Assembly (NCBI RefSeq): GCF_040049255.1
Contig: NZ_JBDZDR010000003.1
Span: 124,001 to 188,000, forward strand
DNA length: 64,000 nt
Reading direction: 5' to 3'
Source: Pseudaminobacter sp040049255
GTDB lineage: Bacteria; Pseudomonadota; Alphaproteobacteria; Rhizobiales; Rhizobiaceae
The notes beneath the pieces are model-generated. The model did not search any database. It saw only the letters and a list, made by a program, of their open reading frames with translations, and had not been told where the DNA came from. A program made the translations under genes and the position numbers. Shown in pieces: positions 24,459 to 33,419 of the stretch (position 1 is its first letter; each line of letters opens with the position of its first letter).

Positions 24459-26069
24459 ATGTCAGATTTCAGGATTTCCCGGCGCGGCGTTCTGGCCGGT
24501 TCGGCCTTCCTGCTCGCTTCAACCGCACTGCCGGGCACGCTGTGGGCGCAGGCGCCGAAGCGGGGAGGGCGGTTGATCGTGGCGGCCGATTCCGAGCCGC
24601 GCAACCTCAACCCGGCGATCGTTGCTTCAAACGGCGTGTTCTTCGTTGCCAGCAAGGTCATCGAGCCGCTGGCCGAGGCTTCCTTTGACGGCAAGGACGG
24701 GCTGGAGCCGCGCCTGGCGCTCAGTTGGGAAGGCTCGGAAGATGGCCTGAGCGTCACCTTCAAACTGCGCGACAACGTGACCTGGCATGACGGCAAGCCG
24801 TTCACCTCAGCCGACGTCGCCTTCTCGGCGCTGCAGGTGTGGAAGCCGCTGCAGAATCTCGGCCGCGTCGTGTTCAAGGACCTCGAGGCGATCGACACGC
24901 CGGATGAGCACACCGCCGTGTTCCGCTTCTCCAAGCCGACGCCCTTCCAGCTCATCCGCAACGCGCTGCCGGCGCTGACCAGCGTTGTCGCCAAGCACAT
25001 CTATGAAGGCAGCGACATCGCCGAAAACCCGGCCAACACCGCACTCGTCGGCACCGGGCCGTTCAAGCTCGCCGAACACAAGGCCGGCGAATATTACCGG
25101 CTCGAGCGCAACGACAAATACTGGAGCGAGGGCGAGCCGCATCTCGACGAGATCGTCTATCGCGTGCTGCCCGACCGCGCGGCGGCCGCCGGCGCATTGG
25201 AGGCCGAGGAAATCCACCTTGCCGCCTTCTCGGCCGTGCCGCTGGCCGACCTGGCCCGCATCTCCAAGGTGCCGGGCATCGAGGTGGTGACCAAGGGCTA
25301 TGAGGGCCTCACCTACCAGCTCGTGGTCGAGATCAACCACCGCCGCAAGGAGCTGGCCGATCTCAAGGTGCGCCAGGCCATTGCGCACGCCATCGACAAG
25401 GATTTCGTCGTCAAGACGATCTTCCTCGGCTATGCCGCGCCCGCGACGGGGCCGGTGCCGCAGAACGACAAGCAGTTCTATACCAAGGACGTGCCGGCCT
25501 ATGAATTGGACCCGGCCAAGGCCAATGCGCTTCTCGACGAGGCCGGTTACAAGCGCGACGCCGACGGCACGCGCTTCAAGCTGAAGCTGCTGCCCGCGCC
25601 CTATTTCAACGAGACAAAACAGTTCGGCGACTATCTGCGCCAGGCGCTGGCCGTCATCGGCATCGACGCCCAGATCGTCAACAACGATGCGGCAGCACAC
25701 CAGAAGGCGGTCTATACCGACCACGACTTCGACCTCGCGGTCGCGCCGCCGGTATTCCGCGGCGACCCGGCCATCTCCACCACCATACTGGTGCAGAGCG
25801 GCATTCCCGATGGCGTGCCCTTCTCCAACCAGGGCGGCTACAAGAACGCCGAGATCGACGCGCTGATCGAAAAGGCCTCGCAGACCATCGAAGCGGACGC
25901 CCGCACCGAGCTCTACCGCGAGTTCCAGAAGAAGGTGGTGGAAGACCTGCCGCTGATCAACGTGGCCGAATGGAGCTTTATCACCGTCGCCCGCGACACG
26001 GTGAAGAACGTCTCCAACAATCCGCGCTGGGCGGTGTCGAACTGGGCGGACACCTGGCTGGAGAGCTGA
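24459..26069 (+). CDS. Peptide/nickel-type ABC transporter substrate-binding protein
   Basis: The periplasmic binding subunit (SBP_bac_5 family) of an oligopeptide/nickel-type importer. The 536 residues start at ATG 24,459, which has AAGGAGAA five bases upstream; an ATG at 24,435 lacks one. The N-terminus has a twin-arginine-like signal (ISRRGVLAGSAFLLASTALP...WAQA). Family features follow: GGRLIVAADSEPRNLNPA, LALSWE..., LRDNVTWHDGKPFTSADVAF and VRQAIAHAIDK. The ligand cannot be read from the sequence. The permease and ATPase genes follow after 390 bp, interrupted by an inverted-repeat element, so the binding-protein transcript may be partly separated from the rest. Confidence 0.92.
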   Translation: MSDFRISRRGVLAGSAFLLASTALPGTLWAQAPKRGGRLIVAADSEPRNLNPAIVASNGVFFVASKVIEPLAEASFDGKDGLEPRLALSWEGSEDGLSVTFKLRDNVTWHDGKPFTSADVAFSALQVWKPLQNLGRVVFKDLEAIDTPDEHTAVFRFSKPTPFQLIRNALPALTSVVAKHIYEGSDIAENPANTALVGTGPFKLAEHKAGEYYRLERNDKYWSEGEPHLDEIVYRVLPDRAAAAGALEAEEIHLAAFSAVPLADLARISKVPGIEVVTKGYEGLTYQLVVEINHRRKELADLKVRQAIAHAIDKDFVVKTIFLGYAAPATGPVPQNDKQFYTKDVPAYELDPAKANALLDEAGYKRDADGTRFKLKLLPAPYFNETKQFGDYLRQALAVIGIDAQIVNNDAAAHQKAVYTDHDFDLAVAPPVFRGDPAISTTILVQSGIPDGVPFSNQGGYKNAEIDALIEKASQTIEADARTELYREFQKKVVEDLPLINVAEWSFITVARDTVKNVSNNPRWAVSNWADTWLES

Positions 26070-26281
26070 GACGCTTGCAACGCCTTGCCGCGGGTGCTGA
26101 AGTCGCGTCGTGAAAAGCTCGTATCGTCTTTGCTTGTCCCGGCGGCTGAAGCGGCCGACATCGCCTGCGAATTCGCGGGTCGTTGAGTTATTTCCGGCAC
26201 GACCTGGCACCCCCACTCCGTCTCGCCCTTTGGGCTCGGCACTTCCATCCAACTCTGCCCGGACAACTACTGTAGAAATGA

Positions 26282-26420
26282 CCCCCACCCCTAACCCCTC
26301 CCCACAAGGGGGAGGGGGATTGTTTGACCGTGAAGGCCACTTCATTCAGCGGCGACCGGAACTGGACGGTGGTGTAGAAGAGTTCCGCTCCCCCTTGTGC
26401 GGAGGGGTCAGGGGTGGGGG
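26282..26420. mobile_element. MITE-like element with 33-bp terminal inverted repeats
   Basis: Arm 26,282-26,314 and the reverse complement of arm 26,388-26,420 differ at only two of 33 positions (C-rich arms, each itself containing a small inverted repeat). They enclose 73 bp of non-coding DNA. The element sits between the binding-protein and permease genes of one transporter. Similar C-rich palindromes are common repeats in GC-rich proteobacterial genomes, which is recalled and not checked. It can form a strong hairpin and may attenuate transcription between the genes. Confidence 0.7.
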
Positions 26421-26459
26421 TACAACGACGCCCGCAACCCGGGCGGAGCCTGCCCGCCC

Positions 26460-27446
26460 ATGACCCGCGCGCTTCGCCTCCTGCGCCGGCGGCTGGTCGG
26501 CGCCATTCCGGTGCTGCTGATCGTCGTCATCGGCACATTCCTGCTGCTTGAGGCGGCGCCGGGCGACGCGGTGGACGCCTATGTCGGCATGACCGGCGGC
26601 GACGCCGGGCTGATCGCCGAACTCCGCCAGACATGGGGCCTCGACCAGCCGGCGCTGGCGCGGCTCGCGGCCTATTTCTGGTCGCTCGCGCATCTCGACC
26701 TCGGCCATTCGGTCACCTTCTCGCGGCCGATCCGCGACGTGATCCTAGAACGGCTGCCCAACACGCTGCTCCTCATGGGCAGCGCCACCGCGCTCTCCTT
26801 CGGCGTCGGCTCGTTGCTCGGCATCGCTGCCGGCGCGCGGCCGGGTAGCTTCCGCGACCGTTTTTTGTCCGTCGGTTCGCTGGCGCTTTACGCCGTGCCG
26901 GGTTTTTGGCTCGGGCTGGTGCTGACGGTTCTGTTTTCGGTGCAGCTGCGCTGGTTTCCTTCGAGCGGCATCGAGACAATCGCCTCGGGCAAGACCGGCT
27001 TTTCGCGCGCGCTCGACATTGCCCAGCACCTCGTGCTGCCGGTGACCGCGCTCGGCATCATCTATCTGGCGCTCTATCTGCGCGTCATGCGCGCCGGCAT
27101 GGCCGAAATCTGGCGGATGGATTTTGTGCTGGCCGCCCGCGCCAAGGGCCTTTCCCGCCGCCGCATCGTCTGGCGGCATGTGGCGCGCAATGCGCTTCTG
27201 CCGCTCGTCACGATGCTCGGCCTGCAGTCGGCCGCCATGCTGGGCGGCAGCGTGGTCATCGAAAGCGTGTTCTCCATTCCCGGCCTCGGCCGGCTGGCGC
27301 AGGAGGCAGTGAGCTCGCGCGACACGCCGCTGCTGCTCGGCATCATCCTGGTCAGCGCCGTGCTGGTCATCCTCATTAATCTCGTGGTCGACATGCTCTA
27401 TGCCGTGCTCGATCCGCGCGTCGGCGCGAGCGAGGAGAGCGCATGA
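26460..27446 (+). CDS. ABC transporter permease, DppB type
   Basis: The first inner-membrane subunit of the peptide/nickel-type importer. From ATG 26,460 (MTRALRLLRRRLVGAIPVL) it is 328 residues, normal for DppB/NikB. It has about six membrane segments and the permease (EAA-like) loop with LAARAKGLSRRRIVWRHVARNAL. The family signature near the N-terminus (GDAVDAYVG...LRQTWGLDQP) is present. It overlaps the next permease gene by four bases (ATGA). Confidence 0.92.
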   Translation: MTRALRLLRRRLVGAIPVLLIVVIGTFLLLEAAPGDAVDAYVGMTGGDAGLIAELRQTWGLDQPALARLAAYFWSLAHLDLGHSVTFSRPIRDVILERLPNTLLLMGSATALSFGVGSLLGIAAGARPGSFRDRFLSVGSLALYAVPGFWLGLVLTVLFSVQLRWFPSSGIETIASGKTGFSRALDIAQHLVLPVTALGIIYLALYLRVMRAGMAEIWRMDFVLAARAKGLSRRRIVWRHVARNALLPLVTMLGLQSAAMLGGSVVIESVFSIPGLGRLAQEAVSSRDTPLLLGIILVSAVLVILINLVVDMLYAVLDPRVGASEESA

Positions 27447-28273
27447 GTTTTGGGCACCGCTTCCTGCGCACGCCCGAGGCGGTGGCTGGCGCGCTGATCC
27501 TTGCAGCACTTGTCGCCATGGCGCTGGCCGCACCATTGCTGTTTCCGCGCGATCCGCTGTCGATCGCCGGGCCGGCGCTTTTGCCGCCCTTCCAGGACTG
27601 GTCGCTGCCGCTCGGCACCGACCGGCTCGGCCGCGACGTGCTAGCCGAACTCTTTCACGGCGCGCGCACCTCGATTGCCGTCGGGCTTGCGGCAGCCGCA
27701 ACCTCCATCGCCATCGGCGCGACCGTCGGGACGCTGGCTGGCTTCGCCGGCGGCCTGACCGACGAGGTGCTGATGCGCATCACCGACGCCTTCCAGACGG
27801 TGCCCGGCTTTCTGCTGGCGCTGGCCTTCGTCAGCGTCGTTGGGCCGTCACTTACCGTGGTGGTGATCGCCATCGCGCTCGGTGCCTGGACCGGCCCCGC
27901 GCGCGTTGCCCGCGCAGAGGTGCTCTCCATCCGCGAGCGCGACTATGTCGCCAGCGCCCGCGTGATCGGCATGCATCCGCTGGAAATCGCCTTTCGCGAG
28001 GTACTGCCCAATGCGCTGCCGCCGGTGCTGGCGCTGTCGTCCATCATCGTCGCGGGCGCCATACTCGTCGAAGCAGCACTCTCCTTCCTCGGCCTCGGCG
28101 ACCCCAACCGCGTGACCTGGGGCGGCATGATCGCCGAAGGCCGCGCCGTGCTGCGCTCGGCACCCTTCCTGTCGATCATCCCCGGCATCGCGCTGGTGCT
28201 CACAGTGCTCGGCGTCTACCTCGCCGGCGAGGGTTTTGTCGAAGCCTCCGCCGCCAGGAAGCGCCAGTCATGA
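27443..28273 (+). CDS. ABC transporter permease, DppC type
   Basis: The second membrane subunit, 276 residues. It shows the DppC N-terminal pattern (one helix, then LFPRDPLSIAG...LPLGTDRLGRDVLAEL), five further membrane segments and the EAA loop (YVASARVIGMHPLEIAFREV). It overlaps both neighbours by four bases, so it is tightly coupled within the operon. The start ATG is preceded by GAGGAG. Confidence 0.93.
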   Translation: MSFGHRFLRTPEAVAGALILAALVAMALAAPLLFPRDPLSIAGPALLPPFQDWSLPLGTDRLGRDVLAELFHGARTSIAVGLAAAATSIAIGATVGTLAGFAGGLTDEVLMRITDAFQTVPGFLLALAFVSVVGPSLTVVVIAIALGAWTGPARVARAEVLSIRERDYVASARVIGMHPLEIAFREVLPNALPPVLALSSIIVAGAILVEAALSFLGLGDPNRVTWGGMIAEGRAVLRSAPFLSIIPGIALVLTVLGVYLAGEGFVEASAARKRQS

Positions 28274-29064
28274 GCGTTCGTCTCGCAGTCGAAAAACTCG
28301 GCGTGAGCTATCGCAGCGGCGGTCGCGCGACCGAAGTTCTGAAGGACGTCTCCTTCGAGCTCCGCTCCGGCGAGCGGCTGGCGGTCATCGGCGAAAGCGG
28401 CTCGGGCAAGAGCACGCTGGCGCTGGCCATTGCCGCCCTGCTGCCGCAAGATTCGCGCGTTGACGGAAACATTCGCTGGCCCCAACTCGGGCGGCCGCCG
28501 GCCAATGGCCGCGACCTCGGTTTTGTCTTCCAGGACCCATCCTCCAGCCTCAACCCGGTGCTGACCGTCGGCGAGCAGATCGCCGAGGTGGCGCGCGCGC
28601 ATCTCGGCATGGGCTGGCGAGAGGCATATGCGCATGCCGAAATGCTGCTCGGCCGCGTGCGCCTGCCCGATCCGCCTTCGGCGCTGAGAGCATTCCCGCA
28701 CCAGCTTTCCGGTGGCCAGCGCCAGCGTGTGGCGATTGCCGAGGCGATCGCGGCCCGGCCGAGCCTGCTCATCGCCGACGAGGCGACCAGTGCGCTCGAC
28801 ACCATCGTGCAGGCCGAGATCGTGCGGCTGATCGAGGAGCTGGTGGCCGAGGACGGCATGTCGCTGATGTTCATCAGCCACGACATTGCGCTGGCCAGCC
28901 AGATCGCCGACCGCATCGCGGTGTTCCGGCACGGGCGGCTGGTCGAGATCGGGGAAGCGGGGCAGATCGTCGATGCGCCGCGCGAGGCCTACACCCAAAC
29001 CCTGCTCGCCGCGCATATGGGGCTCGACACGCCGTCGCTGCTCGCGCCGGAGGCTGTCGCATGA
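28270..29064 (+). CDS. ABC transporter ATP-binding protein, DppD type
   Basis: The first ATPase of the importer, 264 residues from ATG 28,270. Walker A GESGSGKST, Q-loop FVFQDPSSSLNP, signature LSGGQRQRVAIAEAIAARP, Walker B LLIADEATSALD and the switch histidine in FISHDIALA are all present. The protein is shorter than classical DppD/OppD (about 325) and lacks the C-terminal extension with the Fe-S or oligopeptide-transporter domain. It overlaps the next gene by four bases. Confidence 0.92.
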   Translation: MSVRLAVEKLGVSYRSGGRATEVLKDVSFELRSGERLAVIGESGSGKSTLALAIAALLPQDSRVDGNIRWPQLGRPPANGRDLGFVFQDPSSSLNPVLTVGEQIAEVARAHLGMGWREAYAHAEMLLGRVRLPDPPSALRAFPHQLSGGQRQRVAIAEAIAARPSLLIADEATSALDTIVQAEIVRLIEELVAEDGMSLMFISHDIALASQIADRIAVFRHGRLVEIGEAGQIVDAPREAYTQTLLAAHMGLDTPSLLAPEAVA

Positions 29065-29840
29065 CCGCGCCGCTTCTCACAGCCACCAACCTCCAAAAAC
29101 GCTTCGACAGCCGTGGCCGCGCGGTCGCCGCGCTGGACGATGTCAGCTTCGAGGTCGCGCCGGGCGAAACGCTGGCGCTGGTCGGCCCCTCGGGCAGTGG
29201 CAAGACCACAGCCGCGCGAGCCCTGATGCGGCTGACCGAGCTCGACGGCGGGGAAATCCGCTTCGACGGCGAGGATCTGCTGGCACTCGGGGGAGGGCGG
29301 CTGCGGGCCACCCGCGCCCGGCTGCAGATGGTGTTCCAGGACCCGCGCGCCGCCTTCAACCCGCGCGCCACCGTGGCGCGGGTGCTAGACGACCCGCTGC
29401 GCATCCACGGCATCGCGCCGCGCAGGGAGAGGCCGGAGGCAATTGCACAGCTTCTCCAGCGCGTCGCCCTGTCACCCGATCTTGCCAACCGCGCGATTCA
29501 TGAGATTTCCGGCGGGCAGCGCCAGCGCGTCGCGATTGCCCGCGCCATTGCCACGCGCCCGCAGCTGATCGTGCTGGACGAAGCGGTGTCAGCGCTCGAC
29601 GTTTCCGTGCGCGGGCAAATTCTTCAACTGCTGCTCGACCTGCAGCGCTCACAAAACATCGCCTATCTGTTCATCTCGCACGATCTCGGCGTGGTGCGGG
29701 CCATCGCCCATCGCGTCGCCATCATGGACAAGGGCCGGATCGTGGAGACGGGGAGGGCCGCCGAGGTGATCGCCGACCCACAATCGCTCACCGCGCAGGC
29801 GCTGGTGGCGGCTGCGCCGAAGCTCAGGCATCGCGCCTGA
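29061..29840 (+). CDS. ABC transporter ATP-binding protein, DppF type
   Basis: The second ATPase, 259 residues, and last gene of the transporter operon. Walker A GPSGSGKTT, Q-loop MVFQDPRAAFNP, signature ISGGQRQRVAIARAIATRP, Walker B LIVLDEAVSALD and FISHDLGVV are visible. As with its partner, the C-terminal oligopeptide-transporter extension is short. The next gene, holA, starts 48 bp downstream and is unrelated in function. Confidence 0.92.
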   Translation: MTAPLLTATNLQKRFDSRGRAVAALDDVSFEVAPGETLALVGPSGSGKTTAARALMRLTELDGGEIRFDGEDLLALGGGRLRATRARLQMVFQDPRAAFNPRATVARVLDDPLRIHGIAPRRERPEAIAQLLQRVALSPDLANRAIHEISGGQRQRVAIARAIATRPQLIVLDEAVSALDVSVRGQILQLLLDLQRSQNIAYLFISHDLGVVRAIAHRVAIMDKGRIVETGRAAEVIADPQSLTAQALVAAAPKLRHRA

Positions 29841-29888
29841 CAAACCTTTGCATTTTGCCTGCACTCGCGGTCGTGCTAACCGGAAGCC

Positions 29889-30938
29889 ATGGCACAAAAG
29901 AAAGCGCATGAAGTCGATTCCTGGCTGGCGCGGCCCGACCCGAAGGCCGTCATCGTCCTGATCTACGGGCCGGACCGTGGCCTGGTGGCCGAGCGCGCCC
30001 GCGCTTTCGCCGAAAAGACCGAGCTGCCGCTGGACGACCCCTTCACCGTGGTTCGCCTTGAAGGTTCGGAGGTGGAAAAAGAAAGCGGCCGCCTGCTCGA
30101 CGAGGCGCACACCGTACCGATGTTTTCCTCGCGCCGCCTGCTGTGGGTGCGCAACGCCGCCGGTCAGAAGGGGCTGGCCGACGACGTGAAGGTGCTTTCC
30201 AAGGAGCCGCCGCGCGACGCCATCGTGTTGATCGAGGCCGGCGACCTGAAGAAGGGGGCGGCGTTGCGCACGGTGGTCGAGGGCTGTGCCTGGGGCATGG
30301 CGCTGCCCTGCTATGCCGACGAGGCGCGCAGCATCGACCAGGTAATCGACGACGAGATGCAGAAGGCGGGCATGTCGCTGACGATGGAAGCACGGCAGGC
30401 CCTGAGAAAAAACCTCGGCGGCGACCGGCTCGCCTCGCGCGGCGAGATCCAGAAGCTCGCGCTCTACGCCATGGGCAAGAGCCAGGTCGACCTCGACGAC
30501 GTGAAGGCGATGATCGGCGATGTGTCCGGCATCTCCTTCGACGACGCCATCGACGCGGTGCTGGAGGGCAGGGTCGAGGCCTTCGACACCGTCTTCACCC
30601 GCCACACGCAGACCGGTGCGCAACCTTTCCTGATGCTGGCAGCCGCAATGCGGCAGTTGCAGTCGATCCAGCTCATGCGCGCTGCGATGGACAATAGCGG
30701 CGCCCGCAATGCCGCCGCGATCGTGGCGGCGGCGCGCCCGCCCGTCTTCTTCTCCCGCCGCAAGATCGTGGAGGGCGCGGTCGAGCGCTGGAACGGCCCG
30801 GCGCTCGCCCGGGCGCTGGTGCGATTGCAGGACGCGGTGCTGCAAACCCGCCGCAGGCCCGACCTTGCCGACGCGATCGCCCGCCAGGCGCTGCTTGGCA
30901 TTGCAGTCGAAAGTGCGCGCCTGCGCCAGCGGCGCTGA
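29889..30938 (+). CDS. holA: DNA polymerase III subunit delta
   Basis: The clamp-loader delta subunit, which opens the beta sliding clamp. The 349 residues match the family length. Visible are the N-terminal AAA-like domain (VIVLIYGPDRGLVAERARAF, which lacks a functional Walker A lysine, as is normal for delta), the DDPFTVVRLEG segment, SSRRLLWVRNA, and the helical collar domain at the end (TQTGAQPFLMLAAAMRQLQ). In rhizobia holA lies between leuS/lptE and parB; here an ABC operon lies upstream instead. It converges on parB. Confidence 0.92.
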   Translation: MAQKKAHEVDSWLARPDPKAVIVLIYGPDRGLVAERARAFAEKTELPLDDPFTVVRLEGSEVEKESGRLLDEAHTVPMFSSRRLLWVRNAAGQKGLADDVKVLSKEPPRDAIVLIEAGDLKKGAALRTVVEGCAWGMALPCYADEARSIDQVIDDEMQKAGMSLTMEARQALRKNLGGDRLASRGEIQKLALYAMGKSQVDLDDVKAMIGDVSGISFDDAIDAVLEGRVEAFDTVFTRHTQTGAQPFLMLAAAMRQLQSIQLMRAAMDNSGARNAAAIVAAARPPVFFSRRKIVEGAVERWNGPALARALVRLQDAVLQTRRRPDLADAIARQALLGIAVESARLRQRR

Positions 30939-30967
30939 CTATATAGCTACTTGCCTCAAAACGACTT

Positions 30968-30993
30968 CAGGCGGACGACTGCTCGTCCGCCTG
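30968..30993. terminator. Hairpin between holA and parB
   Basis: A perfect 11-bp stem CAGGCGGACGA/TCGTCCGCCTG with a CTGC loop lies 30 bp after the holA stop, in the convergent holA-parB intergenic region. No strong T-tract follows on either strand, so terminator function is likely but not proven. Confidence 0.5.
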
Positions 30994-31031
30994 ACGGAAT
31001 TGTATAAGAATCAATAACTTAGATGGATAAC

Positions 31032-31052
31032 AAAGCCTGAATATCAGGCTTT
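31032..31052 (-). terminator. Hairpin overlapping the parB stop codon
   Basis: A 9-bp stem AAAGCCTGA/TCAGGCTTT with a 3-base loop. Read on the minus strand it begins within the last parB codons and ends with TTT, so it may terminate the parB-containing operon. Confidence 0.5.
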
Positions 31053-31919
31053 GAGCCGCCGGCACAGCTCATCGAGCTGCTCGAGGGTCTTGTAGCCGAT
31101 GCGGAGCTCGCCGCCCTTGGCCTTATGGGCGATGGCAACGCGCATTCCGGTAACGTCGGACAGCAGCTTTTCGAGCGCCAGCGTGTCGGCATCCTTTTCG
31201 ACCGGGGCCGAAACCTTCGCTTCCTGCACGACTTCCGGCGGCAGCTGCGCCAGCATTTCGGCCTGGCGGACCGAAAGGCCTTCCTCGACGATGCGCTTGG
31301 CCAGCCCGACCGGATCGGCCGCAGTGACCAGCGCGCGAGCATGGCCCGCCGACAGCTGGCCGTCGACCAGCATGTCGCGGATCACGTCCGGCAGTTTCAA
31401 CAGGCGCAGCGTGTTGGCCACGTGGCTGCGGCTCTTGCCGATCACCTGGCCGAGGTCGGCCTGCGTATAATTGTGGTCGTCGATCAGTTGCTGATAGCCG
31501 AGTGCTTCTTCAATCGGGTTGAGATCGGTGCGCTGCACGTTTTCGATGATCGCCAGCTCCAGCGCCGTACGGTCATTGACGTCGCGGACGATGACCGGGA
31601 TCTCGGCCAGACCGGCGCGCTGCGCCGCGCGCCAGCGTCGCTCACCTGCGATGATCTCATAGCGCCCGGCCTCGGCGGGGGAGGGACGAACAACCACCGG
31701 CTGGACGACGCCGTGCTCGCGGATGGACTGCGCGAGATCGGTGAGTTCCGCATCACCGAAATGGCGGCGCGGGTTGCGCGGGTTCGGCGCCACGAATTCG
31801 ATCGGCACGTGCCCATCCGAGGACACGACGGGCTGCGCAGGAGCCGCCGGCTTGTCGATTTCGCCAATCAGTGCGGCGAGACCACGCCCGAGCCGCTTCT
31901 TCGAGATGTCTTCGTTCAT
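31044..31919 (-). CDS. parB: Chromosome-partitioning protein ParB
   Basis: Binds parS sites, spreads as a CTP-dependent clamp and works with ParA to segregate the replication origins. The 291 residues have an N-terminal ParA-interacting stretch (KKRLGRGLAALIG), the nuclease-like CTP-binding domain with the GERRWRAAQ motif near residue 93 and ENVQRTDLNPIEEA, the helix-turn-helix (QADLGQVIGKSRSHVANTL), and a C-terminal dimerisation region (GYKTLEQLDELCRRL). It is the last gene of the mnmG-rsmG-parA-parB operon. Its target sites lie within 5 kb, in rsmG and downstream of mnmE. Confidence 0.96.
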   Translation of the reverse strand: MNEDISKKRLGRGLAALIGEIDKPAAPAQPVVSSDGHVPIEFVAPNPRNPRRHFGDAELTDLAQSIREHGVVQPVVVRPSPAEAGRYEIIAGERRWRAAQRAGLAEIPVIVRDVNDRTALELAIIENVQRTDLNPIEEALGYQQLIDDHNYTQADLGQVIGKSRSHVANTLRLLKLPDVIRDMLVDGQLSAGHARALVTAADPVGLAKRIVEEGLSVRQAEMLAQLPPEVVQEAKVSAPVEKDADTLALEKLLSDVTGMRVAIAHKAKGGELRIGYKTLEQLDELCRRLKA

Positions 31920-31948
31920 GACCTATCCAGACTGTTTCGCAACCGAAT

Positions 31949-32752
31949 CTATGCCGCCTTGAGCTTGCGTTCCTGCCGAATGACTTCGGAGGCAAGCTGC
32001 AAATAGGCCTGGCTGCCAGAGCATTTGAGATCGTAGAGGATGGCGGGCTTCCCATGCGACGGCGCTTCCGAAACGCGGACATTGCGCGGGATGATGGTTT
32101 CGTAGACCTTCTCTCCCATGTGAGCGCGCACATCCTCCACCACCTGGTTGGCCAGGTTGTTGCGGCCGTCATACATGGTCATGACGATCCCCTGGATGAC
32201 CAGGTCGGGATTGATCGAGTTCCGAACCTGGTTGACCGTCTCCAGAAGCTGGCTGAGGCCTTCCAGCGCGAAGAATTCGCACTGCAGCGGCACCAGCACC
32301 GAGTGGGCCGCCGCCATCGAGTTCAGCGTCAGGAGGTTGAGGGAAGGGGGGCAGTCGATCAGCACATAGGAGTAATGTGCCGCCCGCTGCGAAGACGCGC
32401 GCACCGCATTGCGCAGGCGCAGCACCCGATCGGGCGCCCCGGCAATCTCCATCTCGACGCCCAGCAGATCGAGCGTCGATGGCACGATCGATAGGCCGGG
32501 CACAGCCGTGGCCACTGCGGCGTCCTCGAGCGTCATTCCGCCGGTGAGCACGTCATAAGACGAAACCGAACGATCGCGGCGGTCGATGCCGAGCCCGGTG
32601 CTGGCATTGCCCTGCGGGTCGAGGTCGACGATGAGCACCTGCTCGCCGATTGCCGCAAGCGCGGTGGCAAGATTGATGGCAGTCGTGGTCTTGCCCACGC
32701 CGCCCTTCTGGTTTGCCACGGTAATGATACGGGGACCGGTCATCATGATCAT
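31949..32752 (-). CDS. parA: Chromosome-partitioning ATPase ParA
   Basis: The Walker-type ATPase that drives origin segregation with ParB. From ATG 32,752 it is 267 residues; ATGs at 32,785, 32,746 and 32,743 are alternatives, and the conserved sequence starts at RIITVANQKGGVGKTTTAIN with the deviant Walker A KGGVGKTT. Switch and Walker B-like segments (VDLDPQGNASTGLG, VLIDCPPSLNLLT) follow. It lies 29 bp upstream of parB and 34 bp downstream of rsmG. Confidence 0.96.
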   Translation of the reverse strand: MIMMTGPRIITVANQKGGVGKTTTAINLATALAAIGEQVLIVDLDPQGNASTGLGIDRRDRSVSSYDVLTGGMTLEDAAVATAVPGLSIVPSTLDLLGVEMEIAGAPDRVLRLRNAVRASSQRAAHYSYVLIDCPPSLNLLTLNSMAAAHSVLVPLQCEFFALEGLSQLLETVNQVRNSINPDLVIQGIVMTMYDGRNNLANQVVEDVRAHMGEKVYETIIPRNVRVSEAPSHGKPAILYDLKCSGSQAYLQLASEVIRQERKLKAA

Positions 32753-32786
32753 GCTTCTTTTGTGATCCTTGTTCGATGAACGCAAT

Positions 32787-33419
32787 TCACACTCGACGCA
32801 GACTGGAAATCTCTAGGACGATACTCTGCGGATCGATCACGCTCTTGTGTTCTATCAGGTCGAAAGACCACAGTTGAGCGCTTTCTTCGAGCTCGGCCCG
32901 GTAATCCCGGCCTTTATGGAACAACGCCTTCGCGCCAGCCATCAGCCAGGGTGCGGAAAGCTGCAAAAGCAGTGGCAGCGGTGCCAGGGCACGCGCCGTG
33001 ACCACTTCAGGCTGGCGAATCACCGCATAGGTGTCTTCGATTCGCTTGGCGTGAACGCGCGCAGGCAGGCCGAATTCGCCGCAAACCATCTGCAGGAAGG
33101 AGGCCTTCTTGCGGTTGCTTTCGACCAGATCGATACTGGCGCCCTCCCGCTCCATCAACAGAAAGCCGAGCACCAGACCCGGAAAGCCCCCGCCCGATCC
33201 GATATCGACCCAGCGTTTGGCATCGGGGGCAAGGCGGGCAAGCTGCGCGCTGTCGAGGATATGGCGCTGCCACGTGTCGTCCAGAGTGGAGGGCGCGGAC
33301 AGATTTATGCGCGCTGCCCATTTCCGGAACAGGGTTTCGAAAGCCTGCAACCGCTCGAACGTTTCACGTGAAACAGGCCCGGCCACCTGGCAAAGCTCAT
33401 CAAAGGCAGCCAAAGTCAC
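32787..33419 (-). CDS. rsmG: 16S rRNA (guanine527-N7)-methyltransferase RsmG
   Basis: Methylates G527 of 16S rRNA using S-adenosylmethionine. At 210 residues it has the SAM-binding VDIGSGGGFPGLVLGFLL region and the characteristic early VSRETFERLQAFETLFRKWAARINL stretch. Bases 33,361-33,374 within that early region form a perfect parS core, so the VSRET codons double as a segregation site. The start overlaps the mnmG stop by four bases. Confidence 0.96.
   Translation of the reverse strand: MTLAAFDELCQVAGPVSRETFERLQAFETLFRKWAARINLSAPSTLDDTWQRHILDSAQLARLAPDAKRWVDIGSGGGFPGLVLGFLLMEREGASIDLVESNRKKASFLQMVCGEFGLPARVHAKRIEDTYAVIRQPEVVTARALAPLPLLLQLSAPWLMAGAKALFHKGRDYRAELEESAQLWSFDLIEHKSVIDPQSIVLEISSLRRV
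33361..33374. promoter_or_regulatory. parS: parS site inside rsmG
   Basis: The 14-bp palindrome GTTTCACGTGAAAC is perfect and matches the centre of the near-universal bacterial parS. It lies 0.6 kb upstream of parA in the same operon. Confidence 0.93.

Noticed and set aside
24807..26345. A 512-codon minus-strand frame opposite the substrate-binding protein
   Set aside because: The plus-strand protein has a signal peptide and family motifs throughout; the antisense frame has neither.
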